Shown one piece after another: positions 48,901-60,576 of a DNA stretch of 64,000 nucleotides. Where the stretch lies: NCBI RefSeq assembly GCF_904849725.1, contig NC_058519.1, positions 535,130,316-535,194,315 on the forward strand. Reading direction: 5' to 3'. The notes under the pieces were generated by a model. It made no database searches. It saw nothing but the letters and a program-made list of their open reading frames with translations, and was not told the origin of the DNA. Both the position numbers and the translations under genes were made by a program. Numbering within the stretch: the first letter of the stretch is position 1; each line of letters opens with the position of its first letter. The DNA comes from Hordeum vulgare subsp. vulgare. Lineage: Eukaryota; Streptophyta; Magnoliopsida; Poales; Poaceae.

Positions 48901-50380
48901 TACTTTGACGGAAAAGATCCGTGAAAGCACAGAAAGCTGACAAGGAGATAGATGAGATTAAGCAGAAAATGGAAGACGGGAAAGCTAAAGGTTTTCGTGA
49001 GGATGAACACGGAACTTTATGGTTTGAGGATCGCATCTATGTGCCCAATGATCCCGAACTCAGGAAGTTGATACTTCAGGAAGCTCATGATTCCCCGTAC
49101 TCAATACACCCCGGTAACACCAAGATGTATCTGGATCTGAAAGAAAGTTTCTGGTGGACAGGATTGAAGAAAGACATTGCCGAGTTTGTAGCTATATGCG
49201 ATGTTTGCCAGCGAGTAAAAGCCGAGCATCAGAAGCCAGCAGGTTTGCTCCAGCCTCTGCCGATACCCGAATGGAAATGGGAAAACTTGGTATGGAATTC
49301 ATCACAGGATTACCCAGGACCCGTTCTGGCTATGATTCTATTTGGGTTGTGGTCGATCGTTTGACCAAGGTAGCTTATTTCATTCCGGTGAAAACTACCT
49401 ACACGAGTGCCAAGCTGGCCAAGATATATATGACGAGGATCGTATGTCTGCACGGAGTACCGAAGAGCATTGTGTCCGATAGAGGGACTCAGTTCACATC
49501 GAAATTTTGGCACCAACTGCATGAAACCTTGGGAACGAGATTGGAGTTCAGCACAACATTTCACCCGCAGACAGATGGACAAACCGAGAGAGTCAATCAG
49601 ATTTTGGAAGACATGTTGAGAGCTTGCGCACTAGACTATGGGTCTAGTTGGGATGATAATTTACCGTATGCCGTGTTCTCGTACAACAACAGCTACCAGA
49701 CCAGTCTGAAGATGGCCCCTTTCGAAGCTCTATACGGAAGGAGGTGCAGAACACCGTTGATGTGGGATGGAGTTGGAGACCGACAACTTTTTGGTCCCGA
49801 CCTCATCCGAGATTCTGAAGAGAAAGTCAAGCTTATTCGTGACTGACTCAAGATAGCACAGTCCAGGCAGAAGAGCTATACCGACAGCAAACGCAAGGAA
49901 GTAACGTACGAAGTGGGAGATCGAGCATATCTTCGGGTGTCTCCGCTTCGAGGAATTAAGAGATTCGGTGTGAAAGGAAAATTAGCACCACGTTTCATTG
50001 GCCCCTACAAAATTCTTGAACGTAGAGGCGAAGTGGCATACAAGCTGGAACTGCCGGAAGGATTGTCCGGAGTTCATGATGTCTTCCATGTTTCCCAGTT
50101 GAAGAAATGCCACGCTGAGATGGCCGATGTTCCGTTGAGAGATATAGTGCCCCTAGAGGCCATACAGCTTGACAGTGATCTGACGTATGAGGAGAAACCC
50201 GTCCGGATTCTCGAGACTGCCAACAGAGTTACCCGCAGCAAGATCATCAAGTTCTGCAAGGTGTTGTGGAGCCACCACACCGAGGAAGAAGCCACGTGGG
50301 AACGAGAAGAGGATCTTCGTCGAGACCACCCGCACCTATTTTCTAGCCAACCCGAATCTCGAGGGCGAGATTCATCTTAA
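45935..50380 (+). pseudogene. gag-pol: Tekay-type gag-pol polyprotein with two frameshifts and one stop
   Basis: The frame is open from 45905; a more natural start is Met at 45935. Residues are numbered from 45905. Order: gag; zinc knuckle CFKC...GHYATDC (from residue 316); protease DSG (391-393); reverse transcriptase with FIDD (701-704); RNase H (first Asp about 850). A 1-bp insertion at 48924-48926 shifts the frame. The next frame carries the HHCC zinc-binding part of integrase (about 49085-49215). A 1-bp loss near 49289 shifts it again to the integrase core: Asp near 49355, Asp near 49478 and Glu near 49586, the latter two in D-35-E spacing. A TGA at 49844-49846 interrupts, probably from CGA. 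The last part (49913-50380) holds VFHVSQLKKC and a chromodomain-like block (VLWSHHTEEEATWEREEDL), which would guide integration to chromatin. All catalytic residues remain, but one full polyprotein cannot be made. Confidence 0.93.
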
Positions 50381-50392
50381 GGTGGGTAGGTT
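50379..50392 (+). other. Polypurine tract
   Basis: AAGGTGGGTAGGTT directly precedes the 3' LTR start (TGTAAC at 50393). It primes plus-strand synthesis in this class of element. Confidence 0.75.
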
Positions 50393-50735
50393 TGTAACAT
50401 CCCAATTTTCTTAAATTCGGATGTTAATAGATCATTCATATGCATCTCATATTTTATGCATTATTTTGCTCTTCTGAAAATTCTATTCGTTATGTAACTT
50501 TGGGCAATTTATTGGAGTGGAGATAATATGACTTCCCCCCCCCCCCCGTCGAATTAAAGTGCATAACGTTTTGAATTTTATTTTTGGAGTCACCAATTTG
50601 GTTTTGCAAATTTTCTAAACTCCGAATTATTTTTAGTTGAGTTTTTCAATCGCGTTGTGTGACCTATTGCATAAAACTCATTTTCGAAAGTTTGCATTAG
50701 GTGGAACTAGGGTTCCCATAGATATTGTATGTATT

Positions 50736-50783
<48 letters not shown>

Positions 50784-53768
50784 TTGTATGTATTTTTCTG
50801 TTTTTTTCCTAAGTATTCTAGTGTACATATATTAGTACCTATTTTCTAGTATTTGTTAGCTAGGATATATATTTTACTGTTTTTTTCTTTCTTTTTGCTG
50901 CTGTTTGTTCTTGTTCAAAAAAATAAAATAAAAAAATCAGCCGGCCAGGCCGAGCCAAAGGGGCTCAGCCCAGCCGCCCCCTCGAGCCCCTTGCCCACGT
51001 ACCCAAGGCATGCAGCCATGCACGCATGCATCCATGCAGCCGACCCCACCCAATCCTCTCTCTCTCCCCACGTAATCTCTCTCCTCTCCTCTCTTCTCTT
51101 TCTTTCAGAGGGACCGAACCGAGCAGCTCCTTCTCCCATGATTTCTTTCCCCAGTTCCCTCTCTCCTGCCTTGTCTCTCCCTCCTCCTTCCTTCTCCCAC
51201 CCGAGCCTCTCCTCCCTCTCTTCTCTCGAGCGATTCTCTCCTTCTTTTTCTCTGCCCAAACCGAGATTTCTTTCCCCATGTCCCCCTTCCTCTTCTTCCT
51301 CCCCTTCTCTTTCCTTCACAGTACGAACCGAAACCGTGCAGCTCTCCTCTCTCCCTCGCGATTCCCTTCCCGGAGTTCCCTCTCCTTCCTTTCTACTCTC
51401 CCTCCTAGGCCTATATAAACCCCCCTCCCCTCGGCTACCCCTCCCCCAACCCTAGCCACCGCCGCCACTTCACCCCGCCGCGCCTCCACGAGCCGCCGCC
51501 GCCGCCACGGGCAGCAGTAGCAGCCGAGGCTGCACTTCGGCTCGCCCTGGGAAGCCTCCCCGAGCTCTCCCTCTCCACTGCCTCCTCCCCCGCGGAGGAG
51601 GGACCACCCCGCCGCCGCCCGACGTCTCCATCGACGGAGCTACTCCCTCCTCCCCGCCGGCCAACTCTCTTTCCGCCGGTGCAAACAGCAGCAGCAGGTA
51701 GTTTTCCTCTCTTCTCTCTCTATTTGCATGCATTAGATTCTAGCCTTTAGATCTCCATGCAACGGCCAAGATCAGATCAACCAGTACCCCTTCGGTTTAT
51801 TCCAGAAAACCAGTAGGTTCTTTTAGTCACTTATGAATTAACCGGCGACTTTGCTAGCCTGAGGCCGTTTGCCCGAAGTCATGAAACAAACAGCCACTAC
51901 AGCCAGTAGAAACTTGCCACGTGTGCCTCTCATTAGCACTAGCAGTTTTGTAACTTTCTGTCCAGATTTCAAAAACATAAACTTTCTGTTTTGTTTTGGC
52001 CACAACTTTTTATCCCTAAGTCCAATGACATTGATTCTTTTTCCTGTAGCTCACAAATGTCCTGTAGTTTTTAAAAACGTATAATTTGTCTATGTTTGAA
52101 ATTTTTAAATATAAGTTAGAGCAGATTTAGTTTAAACACTGTTTTGCCTATTCCAGGAGTTTGAAAAATGATATTGAGTTGATTCTTTTTGCTACTGTTT
52201 TCTAGTGATAAAATATTACTGTGGTCGAAGTTTCAGAATTTTTAAAGTATTTTTACTGGTGTTTTCAACAGAAACAAGTTTCTGCCATACCGGCACGCGA
52301 TAAATACTTTTGCATAGTCTTTTGCAAATCATTTGCGTGTGATGTTATTTTTACTCGTGGCATGATTGAGTTGCTTATGGTGTGCTTTGTGTTTGTATCG
52401 GTAGATCATCCGGAGTGCGAAGCGTGTTACTTAGAGATGCTCGAGCATGACAACTATCATCAAGGCAAGTCATCTTTGATCATGTTATTTTACCTATGTT
52501 TTCAATGCATGGTAGATCACCTTCTTTGCCCAATTTGCATGCTGCCTAGGTACTTGGAAACTTTAGCATAAGATGTAGTATCATGTGGTAGGAACACAAC
52601 AACCCCGACACTTGGCCCCGGGACGACAATGTTATATATGCTATGCTTGAGTAGACGGGTTATCGGTTGAGTGTATACCACAAGTGATGCGAGGTTGATA
52701 TAATAATCAAGACCGGACTAAGACAAGATTTTCAAGACCTCGGACGGAATGCAACACTAGGTGAAGGACGGTTGATCGGCTCCCTGGAAAACCCAGTGGA
52801 TGCCGGGGATGCTGGAGAGGCCATGTCATCCTGCGGAAAGCTTCACCCAGGCTCAAAGGGACGGACGGAGACTTCAAGACTCAAGGCTTACCTGCACAGC
52901 CGCAAGTCATTATGGGCTCTGGCTTGGTTGGACAACGCGGCGACTCTGGACAGGCGGTGCTAGCAGATGTAGACGAACGGTAGGAATGGATGGGCACCGA
53001 CAGGGATTCAGAGGGACCCGTTGAAAGACCATGTTTTGATCATCCGGTCTTCAAACACCCGAAGTGCGAGGACAAACACGGAGGCGATCAAATATTGTGG
53101 GGAACTAGTGCAAAACTCTGCAGAGTACCCAACCTAATCGATTAGTCGTGTCCACGGTCATGGACAACTTGAGCCGAAGGCACTGAATTTCCCCTGAACT
53201 CTCGACACAACTTAATAATGATGTGGGTGTTAACAACTATTCGGGTACGAGAACTGGTTGGCGGAACCATCTCGTTAACAACAAACATGTAGTAATATTT
53301 TGCTTTCGACCCCTTTTGTTGTAGGATAAAACTGGCTTTATGCAAAACTTAGCTCCACCGGCCAAATATGCATGTAGAGATAGTTGATTATTATTTTACC
53401 CCTCTCTTTGATGATTTGCTGGCATATTCAATATGCTGACCTACACGGCTGCAACGTATCATGTTGCAGAGTACTTTTTCGACCAGGAGTGAGGCTATGA
53501 TCTACGCTCAGCGACATGCCCTTGGAGTCGGATGGACTCGTTTACCTGATGCTTCCGCTTAGTCTTCGTTAGATAATCTCATGAGTTGGCCTTCAGCCAC
53601 TTTATTGTACTCCTTTATTGTAATAAAGTACTCTTTATGAGATTTCGTTTAATAAAGCTGTGTGATTGCACTCTTGAATATATACATTATGTACTGTGTG
53701 TGTACCAGCATGATCTTGGGATGGTACGGAAACACCAGAGGCTTGACTCGTTGAGTCGGGTCGCTACA
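50393..53768 (+). mobile_element. Tekay-type 3' LTR
   Basis: 3376 bp and colinear with the 5' LTR, with scattered substitutions. Indels include a longer (TA)n, a longer C-run near 50536-50547, a shorter (CAG)n leader, and a changed segment at about 53405-53475. TATA box 51411-51419; AATAAA 53622-53627. The number of differences implies an old insertion; no identity was computed. Confidence 0.93.
50738..50781 (+). repeat. (TA)n microsatellite, about 22 units
   Basis: A pure TA run in the 3' LTR. The matching place in the 5' LTR (41862-41891) is shorter and interrupted, so the tract has changed in length since insertion. Confidence 0.9.
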
Positions 53769-53773
53769 GTTGC

Positions 53774-54499
53774 CTCCCAACAAGCGCTATTGTTTTACAC
53801 CCCTAGCTAGGCATACAGCATAGATTCAAGTAATGTCATCCTTAATGATTGATCCATAGGTTGACCTAATGATTGATTCCTATGGTAACTTAATCTTAGT
53901 TCTATGGAAGTGTTCCATGCCTTCTCTTAGTGGAAACAGGAATTTAATATTCCCTTCTTTCATATCAATCACGACCCCTCTAGTAAGCAAGGACGGTCTA
54001 ACAAGAATTATTGGACAAGACGAATTACAATCAATATCAAGAGCAATAAAGTCTATGGGAACATAATTCATATTTGAAAGAATAAGAACATCATTAATTA
54101 TTCCCATAGGATTTTTAACAGTAGAATCCGGCATGTGCAAATTGAGAGAACATTCTTTAATATTGGTAAGACCAAGCACATCACAAAGAGATTTCGGAAT
54201 TGTGCAAAACTAGCACCCAAATCACATAAAGCATAGCACTCAAAATTCTTAATCTTGATCTTAATCGTGGGTTCCCATTCATCATATAATTTTCTAGGAA
54301 TTGAAATATCTAATTCTAAATTTTCTGGCAAAACTTTTATTACAACATCCGAAATATGTTTAGTGAAAGCTTTGTTTTTGTTCATAGGCATTGGGTGAAT
54401 TTATCATAGATTACAACATAGAAATACATTCAATCAAAGAGCAACTATCAAAATTATTCTTTTAATCCGACATAGTGGGTGCATCATTAGCTAAAGTTT
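53774..54499 (-). pseudogene. Protease/gag remnant of the host T-like element
   Basis: Continuation of the host element beyond the Tekay insertion. On the minus strand it encodes an Athila-like aspartic protease region: KIKIKNFECYALCDLGAS near 54240 (Asp-Leu-Gly active-site triplet), then ECSLNLHMPDSTVKNP, VPIDFIALDID and SCPIILVRP. It matches 59808-60479. A frameshift just after the DLGAS motif splits it into ORFs 54098-54391 and 53880-54179. Toward 54499 it runs into the gag C-terminal part (DSCSLIECIS), where a copia LTR interrupts it. Non-functional. Confidence 0.85.
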
Positions 54500-54726
54500 T
54501 GACAGTGAAGGAATGAGCTCGTATTGCCTTGTTGTATTCAGTCCCTCTTGGGTGTTTATATACAGTTAGAGAGGGAGAGATAAGGGGCCGTAACGGCCAC
54601 GATGGGCATGGCGTTGCATGGGGATCGTGGCTAGTGGCACGCAAGGTGCATGGGTTAGTTGAGATCCGGGGGAGCCGTTCGTGTGGTCAGCTAGGACCCC
54701 TAACGGGCATGCGACGTATTCCAACA
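54500..54726 (-). mobile_element. Short copia 3' LTR
   Basis: 227 bp. On the minus strand it starts TGTTGGAATACGTCGC at 54726 and ends ...CCTTCACTGTCA at 54500. The polypurine GCGGGGGA precedes it (54727-54734), and a TATATAAAC box lies near 54553-54561. The element continues to the right. Its 5' end is beyond the window, so the target duplication (left flank agttt) cannot be checked. Confidence 0.82.
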
Positions 54727-54734
54727 TCCCCCGC

Positions 54735-55527
54735 AACCACAACGTGGGGAGCTCGAATGTTGAGGCTGGTGCGGAACTCGCTGAAGAGGGAGGTTGGAAG
54801 CCCTTTGGTGAAGATGTCGGCGAACTGGGAGCTCGTAGGAACGTGTTGCACGCGCACTTCGCCAAGAGCCAAGCGCTCGCGGACGAAATGGAGGTCCATC
54901 TCCACATGCTTCGTGCGTTGGTGTTGCACCGGGTTGCTGGACATGTACATGGCACTCACATTGTCGCAGTAGACGACGGTGGCACCTGCAGGAGGCTGAT
55001 GGAGCTCGCCAAGGAGATGACGAAGCCAGGCGGACTCGGCAACGGCGTTGGCGACGGTGCGGTACTCGGCTTCGGCGCTAGAGCGGGAGACCGTGTTCTA
55101 CCGTTTCGAGGACCAGGTGAGCAGGTTGGGACCGAGGAAGACGTAGTACCCCGAGGTAGATCGCTGGGTATCGGGGCACCCTGCCCAATCGACGTCCGAG
55201 TACGCAACGAGATCCGAAGCAACAGAGCGATGGAGCTGCAGGCCGAGGTGCACTGTCTCGCGAAAGTAGCGCATGATGCGCTTGACGAGCTAGTAGTGGG
55301 CGTCGCGAGGCGCGCACATGAAGAGGCAGCACTGCTGCACCGCATAGGACAAGTCCGGGCGCGTGACCGTGATGTACTGGAGCGCGCCGGCGAGGCTCGG
55401 GTAGAGCGTTGGGTCATGGAAGAGCGGCCCAATGTCGGTGGAGAGCTTGGAGAGCGTGTCGACCGGCGTGGAGATGGGCTTGCAGTTGAGCATGCCGGCG
55501 CGATCGAGGATCTCGAGGGCGTACTGT
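54735..55527 (-). pseudogene. pol: Copia pol, C-terminal RT and RNase H (3' piece of a split gene)
   Basis: On the minus strand: end of reverse transcriptase (LNCKPISTPVD, TRPDLSYAVQQ) at 55290-55520, then RNase H (SDVDWAG near 55190, SRSSAEAEYRT near 55080, KHVEMDLHFVRE near 54880, ADIFTKGLP near 54790). Two in-frame stops are visible: TAG at 55290-55292 and TAG at 55098-55100 (probably from CAG). The 5' continuation is at 63731-64000, separated by the 8.2-kb element inserted at ACTGT. The reading frame joins across the insertion, which supports the assignment. The plus-strand ORF 54681-55664 (327 codons) is its antisense shadow. Confidence 0.88.
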
Positions 55528-57129
55528 TGCTACTGCGACAACAGACCTTCCCTGGTAACGGCGCCAGGAATCCTGCTGCTGCGGCTACGCCTATAGGGAC
55601 TTCCTTGGCAAATATGCAAAGGATTTCCCCGCGGCCTTGGAGCCTTGCGTTGGTGTTCCCTTGAAGAGGAAAGGGTGATGTAGCACAACGGCGGTAAGTA
55701 TTTCCCTCAGTTTTGAGAACCAAGGTATCAATCCAGTAGGAGGAGCGTTCACAAGTACGTGCACATACACAAAGAGCTTGCACCCAACGCTATGAAGGGG
55801 TTTTCAATCCCTTATAGATTGTTTGCAAAGTGAGAACTAAAAGCAAAGAGTAACAGAGCAAAGTAAACGTGAAAGTGGAAACAATAGTTGTGAATAGACC
55901 CGGGGGCCGTAGTGTTCACTAGTGGCTTCTCTCATGAAAGCAAGTAGACGGTGGGTGAACGAATTACTATCGAGCAATTGATAGAACCGCGCAAAGTTGT
56001 GACGTTATCTAAGGCAATGATTATATCTATAGGCATCACGTCCAAAACAAGTAGACCGATACTTTCTGCATCTACTACTATTACTCCACACGTCGACCGC
56101 TATCCAGCATGCATCTAGTGTATTAAGTCCAAAAGAACAGAGTAACGACTTAAGCAAGATGACATGATGTAGATGGACAATCTCATATCTACGATAAAAG
56201 CCCATCTTGTTACCCTTGATGGAAACAACATGATGCGTGCCTTGCTGCCCCTTCTGTCACTGGGAAAGGTCACCACATGGTATGAACCCAAAACCAAGCA
56301 CTTCTCCCATTGCAAGAATCATAGATCTAGTTGGCCAAACAAAACCCAAGACTCGGAGAGACTTACAAGGATATCAAATCATGCATATAAGAAATCAACA
56401 AAGACTCAAATATAATTCATAGATAATCTGATCAAAAATCCACAATTCATCGGATCTCGACAAACACACCGCCAAAGAGGATTACATCAGATAGATCTCC
56501 ATGAAGATCATGGAGAACTTTGTATTGAAGATCCAAGAGAGAGAAGAAGCCATCTAGCTACTAACTACGGACCCGTAGGTCTGAAGTGGACTAATCACGA
56601 GTCATTGGAGAGGCGATGATGTTGATGTAGAAGCCCTCCAACTCCAAATTCCCCTTCGGCAGGGCACCGGGAAGGGTCTCCAGATGAGATCTCGTGGAAA
56701 CGAAAGCTTGCGGCGGCGGAAAAGTGTTTTCGTGGATGCCCTGATTTTTTCTGGATTTTTAGGGAATATATAGGCTAAAGACCTAGGGCAGGGGAGCGCC
56801 AGGGAGGCCACACGCTTGGTTGCCGTGGCCTCCCCCTGGCCGCGGCAACAGGGCTTGTGGGCTCCCGGTGGGACCACTGCCTTGGCCCTCAAGCCTCCCG
56901 ATCTTCTTCCGTTCTGGAAAAAATATTTTGGGGATTTTATTCCGTTGGGACTCCGTTCCAAAATCAGATCTGAAAAGAGTGAAAAACACAGAAAAAACAG
57001 GAACTGGCACTTGGCACTGGATTAATAAGTCAGTCCCAAAAAAGATATAAAAGGTAAACAAAACATCCAAAGTTGAAAAGATAATAACATGAAACCATCA
57101 AAAATTATATATACGTTTGAGACGTATCA
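55528..57129 (-). mobile_element. Family T 3' LTR of the complete element
   Basis: Plus strand TGCTACTGCGACAAC...TTTGAGACGTATCA. The purine tract AAGCTTGGGGATGCT (minus strand) follows at 57130-57144. The LTR end contains a second copy of the primer-site-like motif (plus strand CCCTGGTAACGGCGCCAGGA near 55551-55570), about 30 bp inside the end. Confidence 0.92.
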
Positions 57130-59800
57130 AGCATCCCCAAGCTTAACTCCTGCTCGTCCTCGAGTAGGTAAGTGATAAAGAATGAATTTTTGATGCTTTC
57201 ATGCTACCTAGCATAGATGTCCTTTGTAGCTCCTCTTATGTGACGTGAATGTTCAGATCCATTAGATTCAAAACAATAGTTTGCTATTGACGTGGAGACA
57301 ATAATAATTCAAGCAAACTAGCAAGGTAATCATGAACTTTCAAAATAACAAGGCCAAAAGAAAGTTATCCCTACAAAATCGTATAGTCTGGCTATGCTCT
57401 ATCATCATTGCACAACGAATTTAAATCATGCACAACCCCGGTATTGGCCAAGTAATTGTTTTCACACCTTTACTTTCTCAAACTTTTTCGACTCTCACGC
57501 AATACATGAGCGTGAGCCATGGTTTTATCACTATAAGTGGTGTGGAATGTGGTGCAGGTTGCAAGGCAAACAAGGAAAAGATGGTCACATTGACTAGGCA
57601 TATCAATGAGCTATGGAGATGCTCATCAATAGATATCAACGTGAATGGGTAGGGATTGCCATACAAATGATGCACTAGAGCTAAGAGTATGTGAAAGCTC
57701 TTAAAGAAAACAAGTGGGTGCGCATCCAACTTGCTTGCTCACGAAGACCTAAGGCAATTTTGAGGAAGCCTATCAATGGAATATACAAGCCAAGTTATAT
57801 AATGAAAATTTCCCACTAGCTATATGGTGGTGACAAAACGAGAGACTCTCAATCATGAAGATCATGGTGCTTAATATGCACAAGTGTGGAAAGGTGGTAG
57901 CATTGTCCCTTCTCTCTTTTTCTCTCATTTTTTTAATATATTTTTTGGGTGGGCTCTTTGGCCTCTTTTTTTGGTGGGCATCTTTGGCCTCTTTTAATTC
58001 CTCACATGGGAAAATGCTCCATCAATGATGATCATCACACTTACAACTCAAAACTTAGAGCAATGATGACTCTATATGGAATGCCTTCGGTAGTGTACCG
58101 TGGCAATGATCTAGCATGGCATAGACATCAATGGAAACATCATGCTTGCTATCTTACGATCATGCAATGGCAATGTAGAAGTGGTGGCACATGTCATGGT
58201 GGTAGTCGTATGGCAATATATCTCGGAATAGCTTTGAAAAAGCCATAATAGGTAGGTATGGTGGCTGTTTTCAGGGAGGCTATATGTGTGGTTTTGTGCA
58301 CCGGCGAAAGTTGCACGACACTGAAGAAGATAGTGATGGCGGAAGGTGAAAGTGCATCTAAACCATGGACTCGACATTAGTCATGAAGAACTCATATACT
58401 TGTTGCAAAAGTTTTGGTAGTAATTGAAACAAAGCATTCAAGCATACTCCTAGGGGAAGGGTTGGTAGGTATAAACCATCAGGCGATCCCGACCGCCACA
58501 CAAAGGATGACAATCAATAGACTAATCATGCTCAGACTTCATCACATAGCGGTTCACCATACGTGCATGCTACGGAATCACTAACTTCAACACAAGTATT
58601 TCTAGATCCACAACACCTTACTAATATAACTTAAATAATACCACAACCACAACTCAAAACTAATTGAGATGAATCAAACTTCTCTAACTATTCAATGCAC
58701 ATGAAGGTGGAAGTTTTCATATCCCTTTGGATAACTACCCCTTTTGAGACTACTTTCAAAGCATAGATCAACTACCAAGCCATGCACCGCCGTGCTCTAA
58801 AAGATATAAGTGAAGCACAAAGATCAAAAGCAACTAGCTCAAAATATATAAGTGAAGCACATGTGAGGTGAATTGTCTAACCAAAGGATATAAGTGAAGC
58901 TCGAAAAAAAAATCACGATGAGTGCATGTATCTCTCTCTAGGTGTGCAGCAAGGATGATTGTGACACAAAAAAAAACTCCTACGATACAAGATGTTCCAA
59001 GCAAAACACATAACATGTGGTGAATAAAAATATAGCCCCAAGTAACGTTACCGATGGATTGGAGACAAAAGAGGGGGATGCCTTCCCGGGGCATCCCCAA
59101 GCTTAGGCTTTTACGACATCCTTGAAGCAACTTGGGGTGCCTTGGGCATCCCCAAGCTCGAGCTCTTGCCACTCTTTATCTTTTTGTCCATAAGAACTTC
59201 ACCCAAAACTTGAAAACTTCACAACACGAAACTTAAACAGAAACTCGTGATAACATTAGTATAAGAAAGCAAACCACCACTTCCTTAGGCACTTTAGAAA
59301 ACTTAAATTCTACTTATGTTGATGTTGGGTTACTGTATTTTCAATCTTTCATGGCTAATACCCACGATACTATCCATAGTTTCATCAAAATAAGCAACCA
59401 ACTCAACAAAAATAGAATCTGTTAACAGCGGACCAGTCTGTAGCAATCTGTATACTTCGTATACTTCTGGTACTTCAAAAATTCTGAAAAATTACGACAG
59501 TCTGAAGAATTTGCGTAGAAATCATAAGCAAAAAGAATCAACTCAAAATCTCTTACAAAAAAAATGAAAATTCGTTTCGTGAGCAGAAAGTTTCTGTCTT
59601 TTCGAGCATGACCAAACGATCATCCCCAAGACTAATCGTAACGGTTTTTGTTGGCACAAACGCAAAAAGAAATACAAAAAACACAATCATAACAGAATTA
59701 TGAAAGTGTGGAAAACACAAAACAGAAAGAAAAAGGATAGATTCGTTGGGTTGCCTCCCAAGAAGCGCTATTGTTTAACGCCCTTAGCTAGGCAAAAGGT
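57130..59800 (-). mobile_element. Non-coding 3' interior of the complete T element
   Basis: About 2.67 kb between protease and purine tract. It has an ATATAAGTGAAGC motif three times (about 58805-58900), two adjacent hairpins with GGGGATGCC/GGCATCCCC cores (59075-59160), and T-rich and A-rich runs. ORFs (57949-58248 +, 58834-59172 -) are short and not kept in the other copies. No pol domain. Confidence 0.75.
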
Positions 59801-59807
59801 GATGGAA

Positions 59808-60560
59808 TCATGTATAGTCATCTTTGGTGCTCAAACCATAAGTAGCCCTCATCAGAGATTCATAAGGCAATCTTATTTTCTTTCTAGGAAAATGCTCCAT
59901 GCCCTTATTTAGGGGAAATTGAAATCTAATATTCCCTTCCTTCATATCGATGATAGCACCAATAGTCCTTAGGAAAGGTCTAACAAGAATAATAGGACAT
60001 GAAGGATTCCAATCTATGTCAAGTACAATGAAATCCACGGGTACATAGTTCTTATTTGCAACAATAAGAACATCATCGATCCTTCCCGTGGGTTTCTTGA
60101 CAGTAGAATCCGCAAGATGAAAATTAAGAGAACACTCTTCAATCTCATGAAAACCAAGAATGTCACATAAAGACTTTGGAATCGCGGAAACACTAGCACC
60201 CAAATCACACAAAGCATTGCATTCAAAGTTTTTGATTTTGATTTTGATAGTAAGTTCCCACTCATCATTAAGTTTTCTAGGTATAGAGACTTCTAATTCG
60301 AGCTTCTCTTCAAGAGATTTCATCATAGCATCTACGATATGAGCGGTAAAGGCTTTGCTTTGGCTATAAGCATGTGGAGAGTTTGCAATGGATTGCATCA
60401 AGGAAATGCATTCAAAGAAGGAGCAACTATCATAATTGAATTCCTTGAAATCCAAAGTGGGAGTTTCATTACTACCCAAAATTTTGATTTGTTTCTACGC
60501 CACTCTCCACACCTTTATCATCAAGATAGGTGGGCTCCGAATCATTGGGGCGTTTTTCAA
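59808..60560 (-). pseudogene. Athila-like aspartic protease region of the complete T element
   Basis: The open part is 223 codons (59808-60479, minus strand). The active-site triplet is Asp92-Leu93-Gly94 in CDLGASVSAIPKS. The downstream block DIDWNPSCPIILVRPFL is typical of this plant gag-protease family, as is the C-terminal LPYESLMRATYG. The enzyme would cleave gag in the particle. The upstream link to gag is broken by a stop (TGA after IDEGA, near 60577) and by frame changes near 60500, so it cannot be made as a gag fusion here. Confidence 0.85.
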
Positions 60561-60576
60561 CCAAAGTGGATTCATA

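Larger units (their letters stand above)
41523..53768 (+). mobile_element. Complete Tekay/Del-type chromovirus (gypsy LTR retrotransposon)
   Basis: 12,246 bp with two long LTRs (3343 and 3376 bp), both running TGTAACATCCC...GTCGCTACA. It is flanked by a perfect 5-bp duplication GTTGC (41518-41522 and 53769-53773). Inside are an initiator-Met-type primer site, an accessory ORF, gag-protease-RT-RNase H-integrase with a C-terminal chromodomain, and a purine tract. Domain order and chromodomain place it in the chromovirus branch, most like Tekay/Del. It is inserted in a T-like element. Confidence 0.95.

Noticed and set aside
54681..55664. 327-codon plus-strand ORF
   Set aside because: It is the antisense of copia RT/RNase H and crosses the boundary of the inserted element at 55528. 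The GC-rich codon pattern makes antisense frames open.
54956..55783. 275-codon minus-strand ORF
   Set aside because: Ser/Arg-rich out-of-frame shadow of the copia pol remnant that also runs into the inserted LTR.
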